Origin: Deferribacteraceae bacterium
Lineage (GTDB): Bacteria; Chrysiogenota; Deferribacteres; Deferribacterales; JAISNW01
Reading direction: 5' to 3'
Assembly: GCA_031278965.1 (NCBI GenBank)
Contig: JAITJJ010000024.1
Location: 1 to 11,909, forward strand
Length of the DNA: 11,909 nucleotides
Shown: one piece after another, positions 1 through 6,131 of the stretch
Layout: the number at the start of each line of letters is the position of its first letter
How positions within the stretch are numbered: the stretch's first letter is position 1
Made by a program: the position numbers and the translations under genes
Notes under the pieces: model-generated
What the model saw: only the letters and a program-made list of their open reading frames with translations
Databases searched by the model: none
Told to the model about the DNA's origin: nothing

Positions 1-731
1 CGCGGAGTTTTTGAGAGGCGCAGTTTATGTTCAAAATCGGGATAGCGTTTTGCATAGAAGTAAACCCCGCCGCTTGCGTCCTGCATATTGTCGGAGCTTA
101 TCACAAGGATGTTTAAGGCACCCCCCGCCCGTCTGTATATATATTCGCCGCCTTCAAAAACAGGTATCTTTACCTCTGCGTCAGCTTTTGCAAGCTCTAT
201 GCGGGTTATTACGCACGAATACGGATTGCCGTCTAAAGGTTGAATCTTATTTATAAGACAGTAGGTTTCAAGGGCGCGCAGACGCTCTTTATTTTCAAGC
301 CCTGTATTCACCCTAGCCGCCCAACGGTCGGCGGTGGCGAACTCTTTCTTATCAAGGGCAAAATCCATCTGCCAGAGCTCTCCGAGTTTCTGCATATAGG
401 GGGGGAGAACGGTTTCGCTGTAATATCTGCGGAAGAGTATCTCCGCATTCCAATAGTCTTCAGCCCTAATATAGTAGTATCCGAGTATAACCCCCGCGGA
501 GTGGGCAATGGATTTATCCGTTGAGCGCAGATAACGCCGCAGGGTATCAAAATCGCCCGGCGTCGGCGCTTTCATAATAAACGGCTCGGGCGCAAAGCTC
601 TCCTTTACAGGTTCAATCTTCTCTGGAATCGGTCTGACCGGAGTTTTCCCCGCACACCCTGAAACGATGCTAATTATAACGCAAAAGCAGATAAGACCGC
701 TTAATCGGCTCTTCAATACGGATAATCTCAC
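1..731 (-). CDS. Putative lipoprotein, 3' end missing
   Basis: An open frame of 243 codons runs off the left edge without a stop. I start it at a GTG at 731 because a purine-rich GGGGG stretch lies just upstream and the resulting N-terminus is a lipoprotein signal: basic residues (R2, K7, R9), a hydrophobic stretch at about 12-24, then the lipobox V23-S24-G25-C26. The mature protein should therefore be anchored by Cys26 in the inner or outer membrane. After a Pro/Glu-rich linker (about 30-50) the sequence at about 50-150 looks helical, with aromatic/Ala patterns (H-S-A-G, then D-Y-W-N-A, then D-R-W-A) reminiscent of TPR-like repeats, but this is a weak impression. A mixed beta-rich part follows from about residue 160. 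The start overlaps the end of rsmG by 62 nt, so it is probably translationally coupled to it. I do not recognise the family. TPR-type lipoproteins such as penicillin-binding-protein activators are one possibility, unproven. Confidence 0.72.
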   Translation of the reverse strand, partial: MRLSVLKSRLSGLICFCVIISIVSGCAGKTPVRPIPEKIEPVKESFAPEPFIMKAPTPGDFDTLRRYLRSTDKSIAHSAGVILGYYYIRAEDYWNAEILFRRYYSETVLPPYMQKLGELWQMDFALDKKEFATADRWAARVNTGLENKERLRALETYCLINKIQPLDGNPYSCVITRIELAKADAEVKIPVFEGGEYIYRRAGGALNILVISSDNMQDASGGVYFYAKRYPDFEHKLRLSKTP

Positions 732-1275
732 TTTTTATCCCCCTTTTTTTAATGATCCCCGCCGCCTCCGCAACCTCTTCTCCCGCCCGCTCGCCCTTAT
801 ACAAAAGCCAAACGGTATTTTTTCGCGAAAGGTGCAAAGTGGCGTTCAATACGTCTTTAACCCGCCCCACCCCTCTTGCGGTGATTAGGTCATAGCCGCC
901 TTTCATATTTTCAGCTCTGCTGTTTATGACGTCAACATTATTAAGCGGTAATTTTAAGGCACAATTCTCTAAAAAGCGACACTTTTTTAAAATACTTTCC
1001 ACTAGGGCGACTCTCCTTTCAGGATAAAAAATTGATATGGGAATTCCGGGGAACCCGCCGCCGCTGCCTATATCAGCCGCATTTATGAAATCTATTTTGC
1101 GCAGGGTGAATATATATATGCTGTCAAAGATATGTTTAAGAAAAAAATCCTCTCTGGTTTTAATGGCGGTGATATTTACGGGCGAGGAGACAACTTCATT
1201 ATAAAGCGCTTCAAATTTGGAGGGCTCTGCCCCACAGGAACTTCTTAAAAGGCTAAAACTCTCTTCAAGCGTCAT
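670..1275 (-). CDS. rsmG: 16S rRNA (guanine-527-N7)-methyltransferase RsmG (GidB)
   Basis: 201 residues, normal length for RsmG, which methylates G527 of 16S rRNA using S-adenosylmethionine in the cytoplasm. The N-terminal part holds the family's N-I-T-A-I segment (N34-I38). The class I methyltransferase SAM loop is clear at 68-77 (D-I-G-S-G-G-G-F-P-G), followed by the V-E-S-x2-K-K segment (92-98), N-S-R-A-E (118-122) and the T-A-R motif (132-134). That last segment reads T-A-R-G-V-G, where the family usually has an alanine after the arginine, a small deviation. The gene overlaps the end of mnmG by 11 nt and has no strong ribosome binding site, so it is probably expressed by coupling. The mnmG-rsmG pair is a common bacterial arrangement; the parA/parB genes that often follow are absent here, and a lipoprotein gene follows instead. 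Confidence 0.95.
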   Translation of the reverse strand: MTLEESFSLLRSSCGAEPSKFEALYNEVVSSPVNITAIKTREDFFLKHIFDSIYIFTLRKIDFINAADIGSGGGFPGIPISIFYPERRVALVESILKKCRFLENCALKLPLNNVDVINSRAENMKGGYDLITARGVGRVKDVLNATLHLSRKNTVWLLYKGERAGEEVAEAAGIIKKRGIKSEIIRIEEPIKRSYLLLRYN

Positions 1276-3133
1276 CTTTATTATAAAACTTTTCCATATA
1301 CATCTGCAAAAGCGATACCGCCGCGGGGGTCATCCCGTATATCCCGGCAGCCTGTGATAGGGTTGCGGGGGCTATCTCTTTCAGTTTATCCGCCTGCTCT
1401 TTTCTAAGACCGCTTATCTTGGTGTAATCTATCCCCGAAGGGATCATAACCCTCCCGATATTTGCGGCTCGCTTAATCTCCGCCTCCTGCCTGTCAATAT
1501 AGCCGGAGTATTTTACGGCGATCTCCGCCTGCTCCCCGAGTTTGTCAGAAAGCGGGTTTTTCCCTATAATATCCGCTATCATATTATAGGTTACGTTCTG
1601 CCGCTTTAACAGCTGCTCCGCGCTCTGAGGGGCAGCAAGTGCGATCTCGTATTTCTCAAGTTTAAGGGCATGGGCTTCCGGAGTTATCACGGTTTTTTTA
1701 AGGAGCACAAGCTCGTGCTCCAATTCGTTTTTCTCCGCTAAAAACCGGTCGTAACGTGATTTTCTGATTAACCCCGCCTTGTAACCTTTTTCAAGCAAAC
1801 GGTATTCCGCATTATCCTCCCTAAGGAGAAGGCGATATTCACCCCTTGAGGAGAACATTCGATACGGCTCTTCCGATCCTTTCCCGGTCAGGTCATCCGC
1901 AAGAACTCCTATGTAGCTTTCACTGCGGGTTAAAATCAGCGGTTCTCTCCCGCCTAGCGAGAGAACCGCATTTATCCCCGCGATAAGCCCTTGGCACCCC
2001 GCTTCCTCATAGCCGCTTGTGCCGTTTATCTGCCCCGCAAAATACAATCCTTTTATAAGTTTGGTTTCAAAGGTTGGTTTCAGTTGGCGCGGTTCAAAGG
2101 TATCATATTCAACGCAATATCCGGGGCGGACTATTTCAGCGTGTTCCAACCCCGCGATTGATCTGAGCATCTCGGCCTGCGTGTCAAATGGGAGAGAGGT
2201 GGAAAGCCCGTTTAGATATACTTCTTCGCTTGAAAGTCCCTCTCGCTCCAAGATTATCTGATGCCGCGCCTTTTCAGGGAACCTGAAAACTTTATCCTCA
2301 ATTGACGGGCAGTATCTCGCGCCAATAGATGTCATAGTGCCGTTATAACGGCTGCCTCTGGGCATTCCCTCCCGCACGGCGGCATGGGTCTTTTCGTTTG
2401 TATATGTCACAAAGCACGGTTCTTGAGGGAGCGTTATCTTTTCAGTTTCAAATGAGAAAGGTTTTACCGGATCATCGCTTACAATCTTTTCAAGCCCGTT
2501 GAAATTCACCGTTCCCCTCTTTAGCCTTGCGGGGGTGCCGGTGCGGAATCTGCGGGGTATAAAACCAAGGGATGCAAGTTGAGCGCTAACTCCCAAACTT
2601 GCAGGGTCCGTAAAGCGCCCGCCCTCAAAATAGCTTGTCCCCACCGTGATTCGCCCTGACAGAAAGGTGCCGGGGGTAAAGATAACTTTGGGAGCGCAAA
2701 ATTCAAACCCTATCTGAGAGATAACCCCGCGAACCTCCATATCTGCAATAGCAAAGGATGTTATCATACTCTGAAATACGGTTAGTTTCGGTTGATTAAG
2801 AACAGTATGCAGCATCCGCTCTCTGTAAAGCCTTTTATCCGCTTGAGCACGGCTTGATCGCACGGCAGCGCCTTTCTTCCGATTTAAGATACGAAATTGA
2901 ATCCCTGCCGCATCGGTGCATTTACCCATCTCTCCGCCCAAACAGTCCATATCCTTCACAAGGTTTCCCTTAGCCAGACCTCCTATGGACGGATTGCAAC
3001 TCATCTGCCCGATGGTATCAAGGCAGGAGGTTATAAGGAGGGTGTCCGCTCCCAATCTTGCAGCGGCAAGAGCTGCCTCTGTCCCCGCGTGACCCCCGCC
3101 GACAACGATTACATCATATTCTCTCTTCATCAT
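1265..3133 (-). CDS. mnmG: tRNA uridine-34 5-carboxymethylaminomethyl modification enzyme MnmG (GidA)
   Basis: 622 residues, the usual full length. MnmG is the FAD-binding subunit that works with MnmE to modify the wobble uridine of several tRNAs. Visible landmarks are the FAD Rossmann loop V-G-G-G-H-A-G (11-17), the C46-N-P-S-I-G-G loop containing a conserved cysteine, the L-N-R-K-K-G-A-A-V segment at about 83-91 (the family mostly has G-P-A-V, so Pro is replaced by Ala), the second conserved cysteine region A-R-Y-C-P-S-I-E-D-K, the G-L-Y-F-A-G-Q-I-N-G-T-S-G-Y-E-E-A flavin-contact segment, and the C-terminal helical domain beginning near G-I-D-Y. Two adjacent ATG codons (3133 and 3130) are both possible starts, and no strong ribosome binding site precedes either. 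The gene begins 11 nt after the upstream membrane protein gene and overlaps rsmG, so it is internal to an operon. Confidence 0.97.
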   Translation of the reverse strand: MMKREYDVIVVGGGHAGTEAALAAARLGADTLLITSCLDTIGQMSCNPSIGGLAKGNLVKDMDCLGGEMGKCTDAAGIQFRILNRKKGAAVRSSRAQADKRLYRERMLHTVLNQPKLTVFQSMITSFAIADMEVRGVISQIGFEFCAPKVIFTPGTFLSGRITVGTSYFEGGRFTDPASLGVSAQLASLGFIPRRFRTGTPARLKRGTVNFNGLEKIVSDDPVKPFSFETEKITLPQEPCFVTYTNEKTHAAVREGMPRGSRYNGTMTSIGARYCPSIEDKVFRFPEKARHQIILEREGLSSEEVYLNGLSTSLPFDTQAEMLRSIAGLEHAEIVRPGYCVEYDTFEPRQLKPTFETKLIKGLYFAGQINGTSGYEEAGCQGLIAGINAVLSLGGREPLILTRSESYIGVLADDLTGKGSEEPYRMFSSRGEYRLLLREDNAEYRLLEKGYKAGLIRKSRYDRFLAEKNELEHELVLLKKTVITPEAHALKLEKYEIALAAPQSAEQLLKRQNVTYNMIADIIGKNPLSDKLGEQAEIAVKYSGYIDRQEAEIKRAANIGRVMIPSGIDYTKISGLRKEQADKLKEIAPATLSQAAGIYGMTPAAVSLLQMYMEKFYNKDDA

Positions 3134-3144
3134 TTACCAAACAT

Positions 3145-4020
3145 TCATCCAAGGAGGAGTTTTTTCAGAAAAAACCAGAGAATTAAAACTGTGGTTATGG
3201 GAACAATGATTGTGGTGACAAAAAAAGAGGTGAAAAGCCTCATCATATCCTCTACGGCGGCTTTAGCGCTCTCCACCGCCCCAGCCGCCGCATTTTTAAT
3301 CTTACCCGTGATCCGCCTGATGTTGATCTTGCTTATGGCTTTACCAAACCACCCGTCAGAAGCCTCCGGCATTATTATCTTTTCTGGATCCGCCAACTCT
3401 TTTTCCGCAAGGGATATCCTTTCAGACCTCTCCTGAAGGCTTTGAACCGCCGCTCTGTTCATCTCCTCAAGAAAATAGGCATTTAAAAGATTGGCAAACC
3501 CCACCGACAGCGGGATTGAAAGCCATATAACAAAAGAGATAAGCCCCGTATAGATTGAAGCTTTACGGAGGTGGAATTTCCATTCGCCCCTTATCCATAT
3601 GGAAATTCCCGCCAGGGCAAAAGCGACGGGAAAGAGAAGTTTTAAGGCAAGCAGACTCCCTGCGGTCACCAGAACTTTCTCAAGGATTATTGCTCCGATG
3701 GCAAAGAGAAAAAGATTGGAAACTATATTCAGAGTATAACTTACAGGCTCAAGCACAGACAGGGGGGTTACGGATAGCCCCGCAACCACCACGCTGAGAT
3801 CAATCTGAAGGTTCTGGAGAAAGGTCAGGGTGCCCGCAATTACCTTTGTTAAAGCAAATATTTTAACGGCGGAGGCAAGCCTGTCATTTAAGTCGTGCTG
3901 AATTCCGCCGTATAGCCCCCCATCCGGCGTTTCAAGCCCGATAAGGCGGGGGATAAGAAAGATTGATATTATAATTCCCGCTGCCCAAGCAAGGCTTAAC
4001 AGCGGGTTGCGGTATTTCAT
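3145..4020 (-). CDS. Multi-pass membrane protein of unknown function
   Basis: 291 residues. I choose the ATG at 4020 over the in-frame GTG at 4023 because GAGG lies 7 nt before it, a better spacing. Hydrophobic segments are at about 7-24, 96-112, 114-142, 156-176 and 263-286, giving roughly five membrane spans. Between the fourth and fifth lies a long charged, Ala/Glu/Lys-rich stretch (about 184-262) that looks helical and amphipathic, possibly coiled coil or membrane-associated. Residues 27-95 form a moderately hydrophobic region that may be periplasmic. The last span is followed by a short Lys/Leu tail. I see no catalytic or metal-binding motif and do not recognise the family. It begins 2 nt after cobO and ends 11 nt before mnmG, so it is firmly within this operon, but the neighbours (cobalamin, tRNA and rRNA modification) give no coherent hint of its role. 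Confidence 0.85.
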   Translation of the reverse strand: MKYRNPLLSLAWAAGIIISIFLIPRLIGLETPDGGLYGGIQHDLNDRLASAVKIFALTKVIAGTLTFLQNLQIDLSVVVAGLSVTPLSVLEPVSYTLNIVSNLFLFAIGAIILEKVLVTAGSLLALKLLFPVAFALAGISIWIRGEWKFHLRKASIYTGLISFVIWLSIPLSVGFANLLNAYFLEEMNRAAVQSLQERSERISLAEKELADPEKIIMPEASDGWFGKAISKINIRRITGKIKNAAAGAVESAKAAVEDMMRLFTSFFVTTIIVPITTVLILWFFLKKLLLG

Positions 4021-4022
4021 CA

Positions 4023-4544
4023 CTATTCCTCTATCCCTGCTCTTGCACCTACCCCGATTTTGTAGTAATGCTTCACCTCATTTACTTCACTGACAAGGTG
4101 CGCCAACTCCACAAGTTCCGGCGGAGCGTTTCTTCCGGTAATGATAATCTCCACATGTTCCGGCTTTGACTTTAATATCCCAATAACAGCATTAAGCTCT
4201 ATCAGTCCAAGATTTATCGCCGCATTAAGCTCATCAAGCACCACAAGATCATAGTAGCCGGATTGGATAGCCTTTCGAGAGAGATCAAGTCCGCTTTCAG
4301 CGCATTCAAAATCAAGGGCGGAAGGTTCTCCTATAACAAACTGATCTGTTCCGAACTGCACAAGTTTAATGCTGTTCGGATAATCCGCGAAGATTGTGTG
4401 CTCTGATGAGTGGCGGTGCTTTAAGAATTGACCGAAAAAAACTTTCATCCCGTTTCCGATAGCCCTTACCGCCACGCCGACTGCCGCGGTGGTTTTACCT
4501 TTCCCATTGCCTGTGTAAATCTGAATATACCCTTTTTCAAACAT
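4023..4544 (-). CDS. cobO: Corrinoid (cob(I)alamin) ATP adenosyltransferase, CobO/BtuR type
   Basis: 173 residues from the ATG at 4544, which has AAGGGGG 5 nt upstream. An in-frame TTG at 4601 would add 19 residues, but it is part of the promoter -35 box, so I reject it. The enzyme transfers the adenosyl group of ATP to reduced cobalamin or cobinamide to form the coenzyme. It shows the family's P-loop G-N-G-K-G-K-T-T (12-19), an acidic Walker-B-like strand V-V-L-D-E-L (101-106), the I-T-G-R strand end (135-138) followed by N-A-P-P-E-L, and the C-terminal K-H-Y-Y-x2-G-V-x-A-R-x-G-I-E-E ending typical of CobO. The length fits the family. No other cobalamin genes are in the window, so a salvage role is possible. 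It is first in the operon leading to mnmG and rsmG. Confidence 0.93.
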   Translation of the reverse strand: MFEKGYIQIYTGNGKGKTTAAVGVAVRAIGNGMKVFFGQFLKHRHSSEHTIFADYPNSIKLVQFGTDQFVIGEPSALDFECAESGLDLSRKAIQSGYYDLVVLDELNAAINLGLIELNAVIGILKSKPEHVEIIITGRNAPPELVELAHLVSEVNEVKHYYKIGVGARAGIEE

Positions 4545-4572
4545 ATCCGCCCCCTTCACTTTCTGCAAAAGT

Positions 4573-4601
4573 ATTATAGATATTCCTGTCAGATAAGTCA
4601 A
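4573..4601 (-). promoter_or_regulatory. Sigma70-type promoter of the cobO-mnmG-rsmG operon
   Basis: Read on the minus strand, TTGACT (4601-4596) is separated by 17 bp from a perfect TATAAT (4578-4573). Transcription would start near 4566, leaving a leader of only about 22 nt before the cobO ATG, with the ribosome binding site in it. There is no room for a cobalamin riboswitch in this transcript. This is the only convincing promoter for the five genes to its left. Confidence 0.82.
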
Positions 4602-4707
4602 TTATTCACAAAGTCGTTTTTTAAAGGAGTTTGAGAATAGACAAAATGGCGGAGCATTTGCAGAGTAAAAGGTGAAAAGAATGACGATAAAAGGCATTAA
4701 TATTGTG

Positions 4708-4732
4708 AAACAAAGAGGGGCTTGCCCCCCTC
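4708..4732 (-). terminator. Probable terminator after the superoxide reductase gene
   Basis: On the minus strand a GAGGGG/CCCCTC stem (arms 4732-4727 and 4720-4715) with a six-base loop is followed by TTTGTTT. The U-tract is short and interrupted, so strength is uncertain. It lies about 45 nt after the stop codon of the superoxide reductase gene and before the cobO promoter, the right place to separate the two transcripts. An alternative fold with a farther upstream arm is possible (see findings). Confidence 0.6.
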
Positions 4733-4777
4733 CCATACTGCCGGAAACAGGAGGCTGCCCCTTTCTGCAATAAGATT

Positions 4778-5155
4778 TTACCCGATATTTACGCTGCTCT
4801 CCCACAGACCGTGGATATTGCAGTATGAAACGGCCGTAAGCGTGCCTGCGCTTTGCAGCTTAATCTTAAATACCGCCGCAGGTTCCGTATGGACAGGCCC
4901 TTTATTGGCGCCGTCCGCCGCTTGACCGTGAGCGGAAAAATCAGTCCTGCCAAGATCAAACACTTTGCCGTCATTGGTTTTTATACATAGAGATACCCAA
5001 GCGATAAAGTGCTCTGTGGTGTTGGGGTGAGGAATCTCTTTCCCAACGGTGACGGTGACGGTGTAAACCCCGTCCTTTGCTTCGCCGGTTTCTATTACCG
5101 GCACATGTTTTTCTCCCTTGTAATCAGCTGTTTTAGTTAATTCTGAAATAGACAT
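4778..5155 (-). CDS. sor: Superoxide reductase, class II (neelaredoxin / desulfoferrodoxin-like)
   Basis: 125 residues from the ATG at 5155, preceded by GGAGG at good spacing; an in-frame ATG at 5218 is upstream of the promoter -10 and is rejected. The enzyme reduces superoxide to hydrogen peroxide without making oxygen, as in anaerobes. The iron centre ligands of the family are all visible: H17 in E-K-H-V-P, H43 in P-H-P-N, H49 in E-H-F-I-A-W, and C112 and H115 in C-N-I-H-G-L-W, giving four histidines and one cysteine. The catalytic Glu15-Lys16 pair is also present. There is no N-terminal desulforedoxin domain with four cysteines and no signal peptide, so it is a cytoplasmic class II enzyme. 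It has its own promoter and lies between the iron uptake operon and the cobO operon. Electrons probably come from a rubredoxin encoded elsewhere. Confidence 0.96.
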   Translation of the reverse strand: MSISELTKTADYKGEKHVPVIETGEAKDGVYTVTVTVGKEIPHPNTTEHFIAWVSLCIKTNDGKVFDLGRTDFSAHGQAADGANKGPVHTEPAAVFKIKLQSAGTLTAVSYCNIHGLWESSVNIG

Positions 5156-5173
5156 CTTCTTTCCTCCGAAGTT

Positions 5174-5202
5174 AATATAACACAATTTTTGTATTAATTC
5201 AA
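5174..5202 (-). promoter_or_regulatory. Promoter of the superoxide reductase gene, with an inverted repeat
   Basis: On the minus strand TTGAAT (5202-5197) and TATATT (5179-5174) are spaced by exactly 17 bp. The start of transcription would be about 5167, giving a very short leader carrying GGAGG. An inverted repeat TTAATA (5172-5177) / TATTAA (5192-5197) brackets the spacer and touches both boxes, a position where a repressor such as a Fur/PerR-family protein could act. The repeat is AT-rich and could be chance. Confidence 0.7.
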
Positions 5203-5250
5203 ATTCTAAAGATATCATTTCAATTGGTTTCTTGCAGAAGCAAAGGAGAA

Positions 5251-5265
5251 GGTTAAGTTTTAACC
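5251..5265. repeat. 15-bp palindrome upstream of the superoxide reductase promoter
   Basis: GGTTAA and TTAACC form a perfect 6-bp inverted repeat with a three-base centre, about 50 bp upstream of the -35 box. Its right half (TTTTAAC, 5258-5264, then CCCC) can also pair with GGGG (5297-5300) and GTTAAAA (5302-5308), with one bulged C, making an 11-bp stem. It could be an operator, part of an RNA structure, or chance in AT-rich DNA. Confidence 0.4.
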
Positions 5266-5316
5266 CCCATAGAGTGCCGAAAAAGCGTAAAATTGAGGGG
5301 CGTTAAAAATTCCCCC

Positions 5317-5353
5317 TTAAAACCTCAACTTTTTGCTTGCCGCAAGTTGGTTC
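5317..5353 (-). terminator. Weak terminator-like hairpin after the iron ABC operon
   Basis: On the minus strand AACC-AACTT pairs with AAGTT-GA-GGTT (arms 5352-5344 and 5331-5321, a two-base bulge) and is followed by TTTT. It lies about 55 nt after the stop of the ABC ATPase. The stem is AT-rich and the U-run short, so read-through toward the superoxide reductase gene is possible. Confidence 0.3.
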
Positions 5354-5380
5354 TTTTGCCGAACCCTATTCATCGATCTG

Positions 5381-5400
5381 AGAGTTAATAAGAGTTAAAA
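5381..5400. repeat. Tandem 10-bp direct repeat beside the ATPase stop codon
   Basis: AGAGTTAATA is followed directly by AGAGTTAAAA, a 9-of-10 match with a period of one helical turn, 6 bp from the ATPase stop. Its GTTAA core also occurs at 5171, 5252 and 5302 in the same intergenic region. Direct repeats with this period can be regulator sites, but no promoter lies next to it and it may be chance. Confidence 0.35.
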
Positions 5401-5405
5401 GCGTT

Positions 5406-6131
5406 CTATCCGTTCGGTTTGGCACGCGTTATATCCTGCGGGGAGTGTGCGCCGTGATGGTGCCGATGATGCCTCCCTGTCACTACCTTCCCGTGAGCCA
5501 GCCTTACCACCCTTTCAGCGCGCTGCGCCACCTCCCGGTCGTGGGTAACCACAATAATGGTGCTCCCTTCCGCGTTAAGCCCCTTAAATATATCCACCAC
5601 GATACTCTCGTTTGTTTCATCCAGATTCCCGGTGGGTTCATCGGCAAGTATCAATTTCGGATAGTTGATAAGCGCCCTTGCAATGCAGACCCTCTGCTGT
5701 TCCCCTCCGGACAGCTCTTTGGGAAGGTGGCTGCTTCGGTCTTTCAGTCCCACCCGTTCAAGGGCTTTTAGCGCCTCCTTTTCATCCACCAGACTATGAT
5801 AATATTGTGCCAGCATAACATTCTGGAGGGCGGTTAGATATGGTACAAGGTGGAATTGCTGAAAGATAAGTCCGATCTTCTCCCTTCTGATAGACGTCAG
5901 CGTTTTAAGGCTTGCGCCCGATATATCCTCCCCGTCAAATATCACAGTTCCTCTGGTAGGCCTATCCAGACACCCTATTATATTCATCATTGTGGTTTTG
6001 CCGGAGCCGGACGGTCCCATAACCGCCAGCCACTCTCCTTCCTGCACTTCCACATTTACATCTTGAAGAGCGGCAAGGGTATCATAGATTACCGAAACAT
6101 TTTTTAATTCAACTATATTTGATCTGTTCAT
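5406..6131 (-). CDS. ABC transporter ATPase of the iron uptake system, with a His-rich tail
   Basis: 241 residues from the ATG at 6131, chosen because AAGGGG lies 6 nt upstream; an in-frame GTG at 6134 is only 3 nt from it. This is a MacB/LolD-type ATPase that should energise the two adjacent permeases. All motifs are intact: Walker A G-P-S-G-S-G-K-T-T (39-47), Q-loop (91-92), signature L-S-G-G-E-Q-Q-R (140-147), Walker B L-I-L-A-D-E (160-165), D-loop G-N-L-D and H-loop H197. After the normal end of the domain comes a tail at about 219-241 with six histidines within nine residues (221-229), which could bind metal. The start overlaps the stop of the upstream permease by 1 nt. In Campylobacter the equivalent gene is Cj1663 of the P19 locus. 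Confidence 0.93.
   Translation of the reverse strand: MNRSNIVELKNVSVIYDTLAALQDVNVEVQEGEWLAVMGPSGSGKTTMMNIIGCLDRPTRGTVIFDGEDISGASLKTLTSIRREKIGLIFQQFHLVPYLTALQNVMLAQYYHSLVDEKEALKALERVGLKDRSSHLPKELSGGEQQRVCIARALINYPKLILADEPTGNLDETNESIVVDIFKGLNAEGSTIIVVTHDREVAQRAERVVRLAHGKVVTGRHHRHHHGAHSPQDITRAKPNG

Noticed and set aside
397..403. Seven-base G run in the lipoprotein gene as a phase-variation tract
   Set aside because: The frame is intact through it, it is short, and no other contingency-locus feature is seen.
2897..3436. 179-codon open frame on the plus strand
   Set aside because: It lies antisense across the start of mnmG and the end of the membrane protein gene, both well supported, and its composition shows no domain. 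I treat it as a shadow.
4545..4601. Cobalamin riboswitch or longer CobO N-terminus
   Set aside because: The promoter leaves only about 22 nt of leader, far too short for a cobalamin riboswitch, and the upstream TTG is itself the -35 box.
4602..4805. 67-codon minus-strand frame between sor and cobO
   Set aside because: It starts inside sor, runs through the terminator hairpin, lacks a ribosome binding site and resembles no protein.
5156..5218. Longer N-terminus of the superoxide reductase from an upstream ATG
   Set aside because: It would translate the promoter region; the ATG at 5155 has GGAGG and begins at the family's normal N-terminus.
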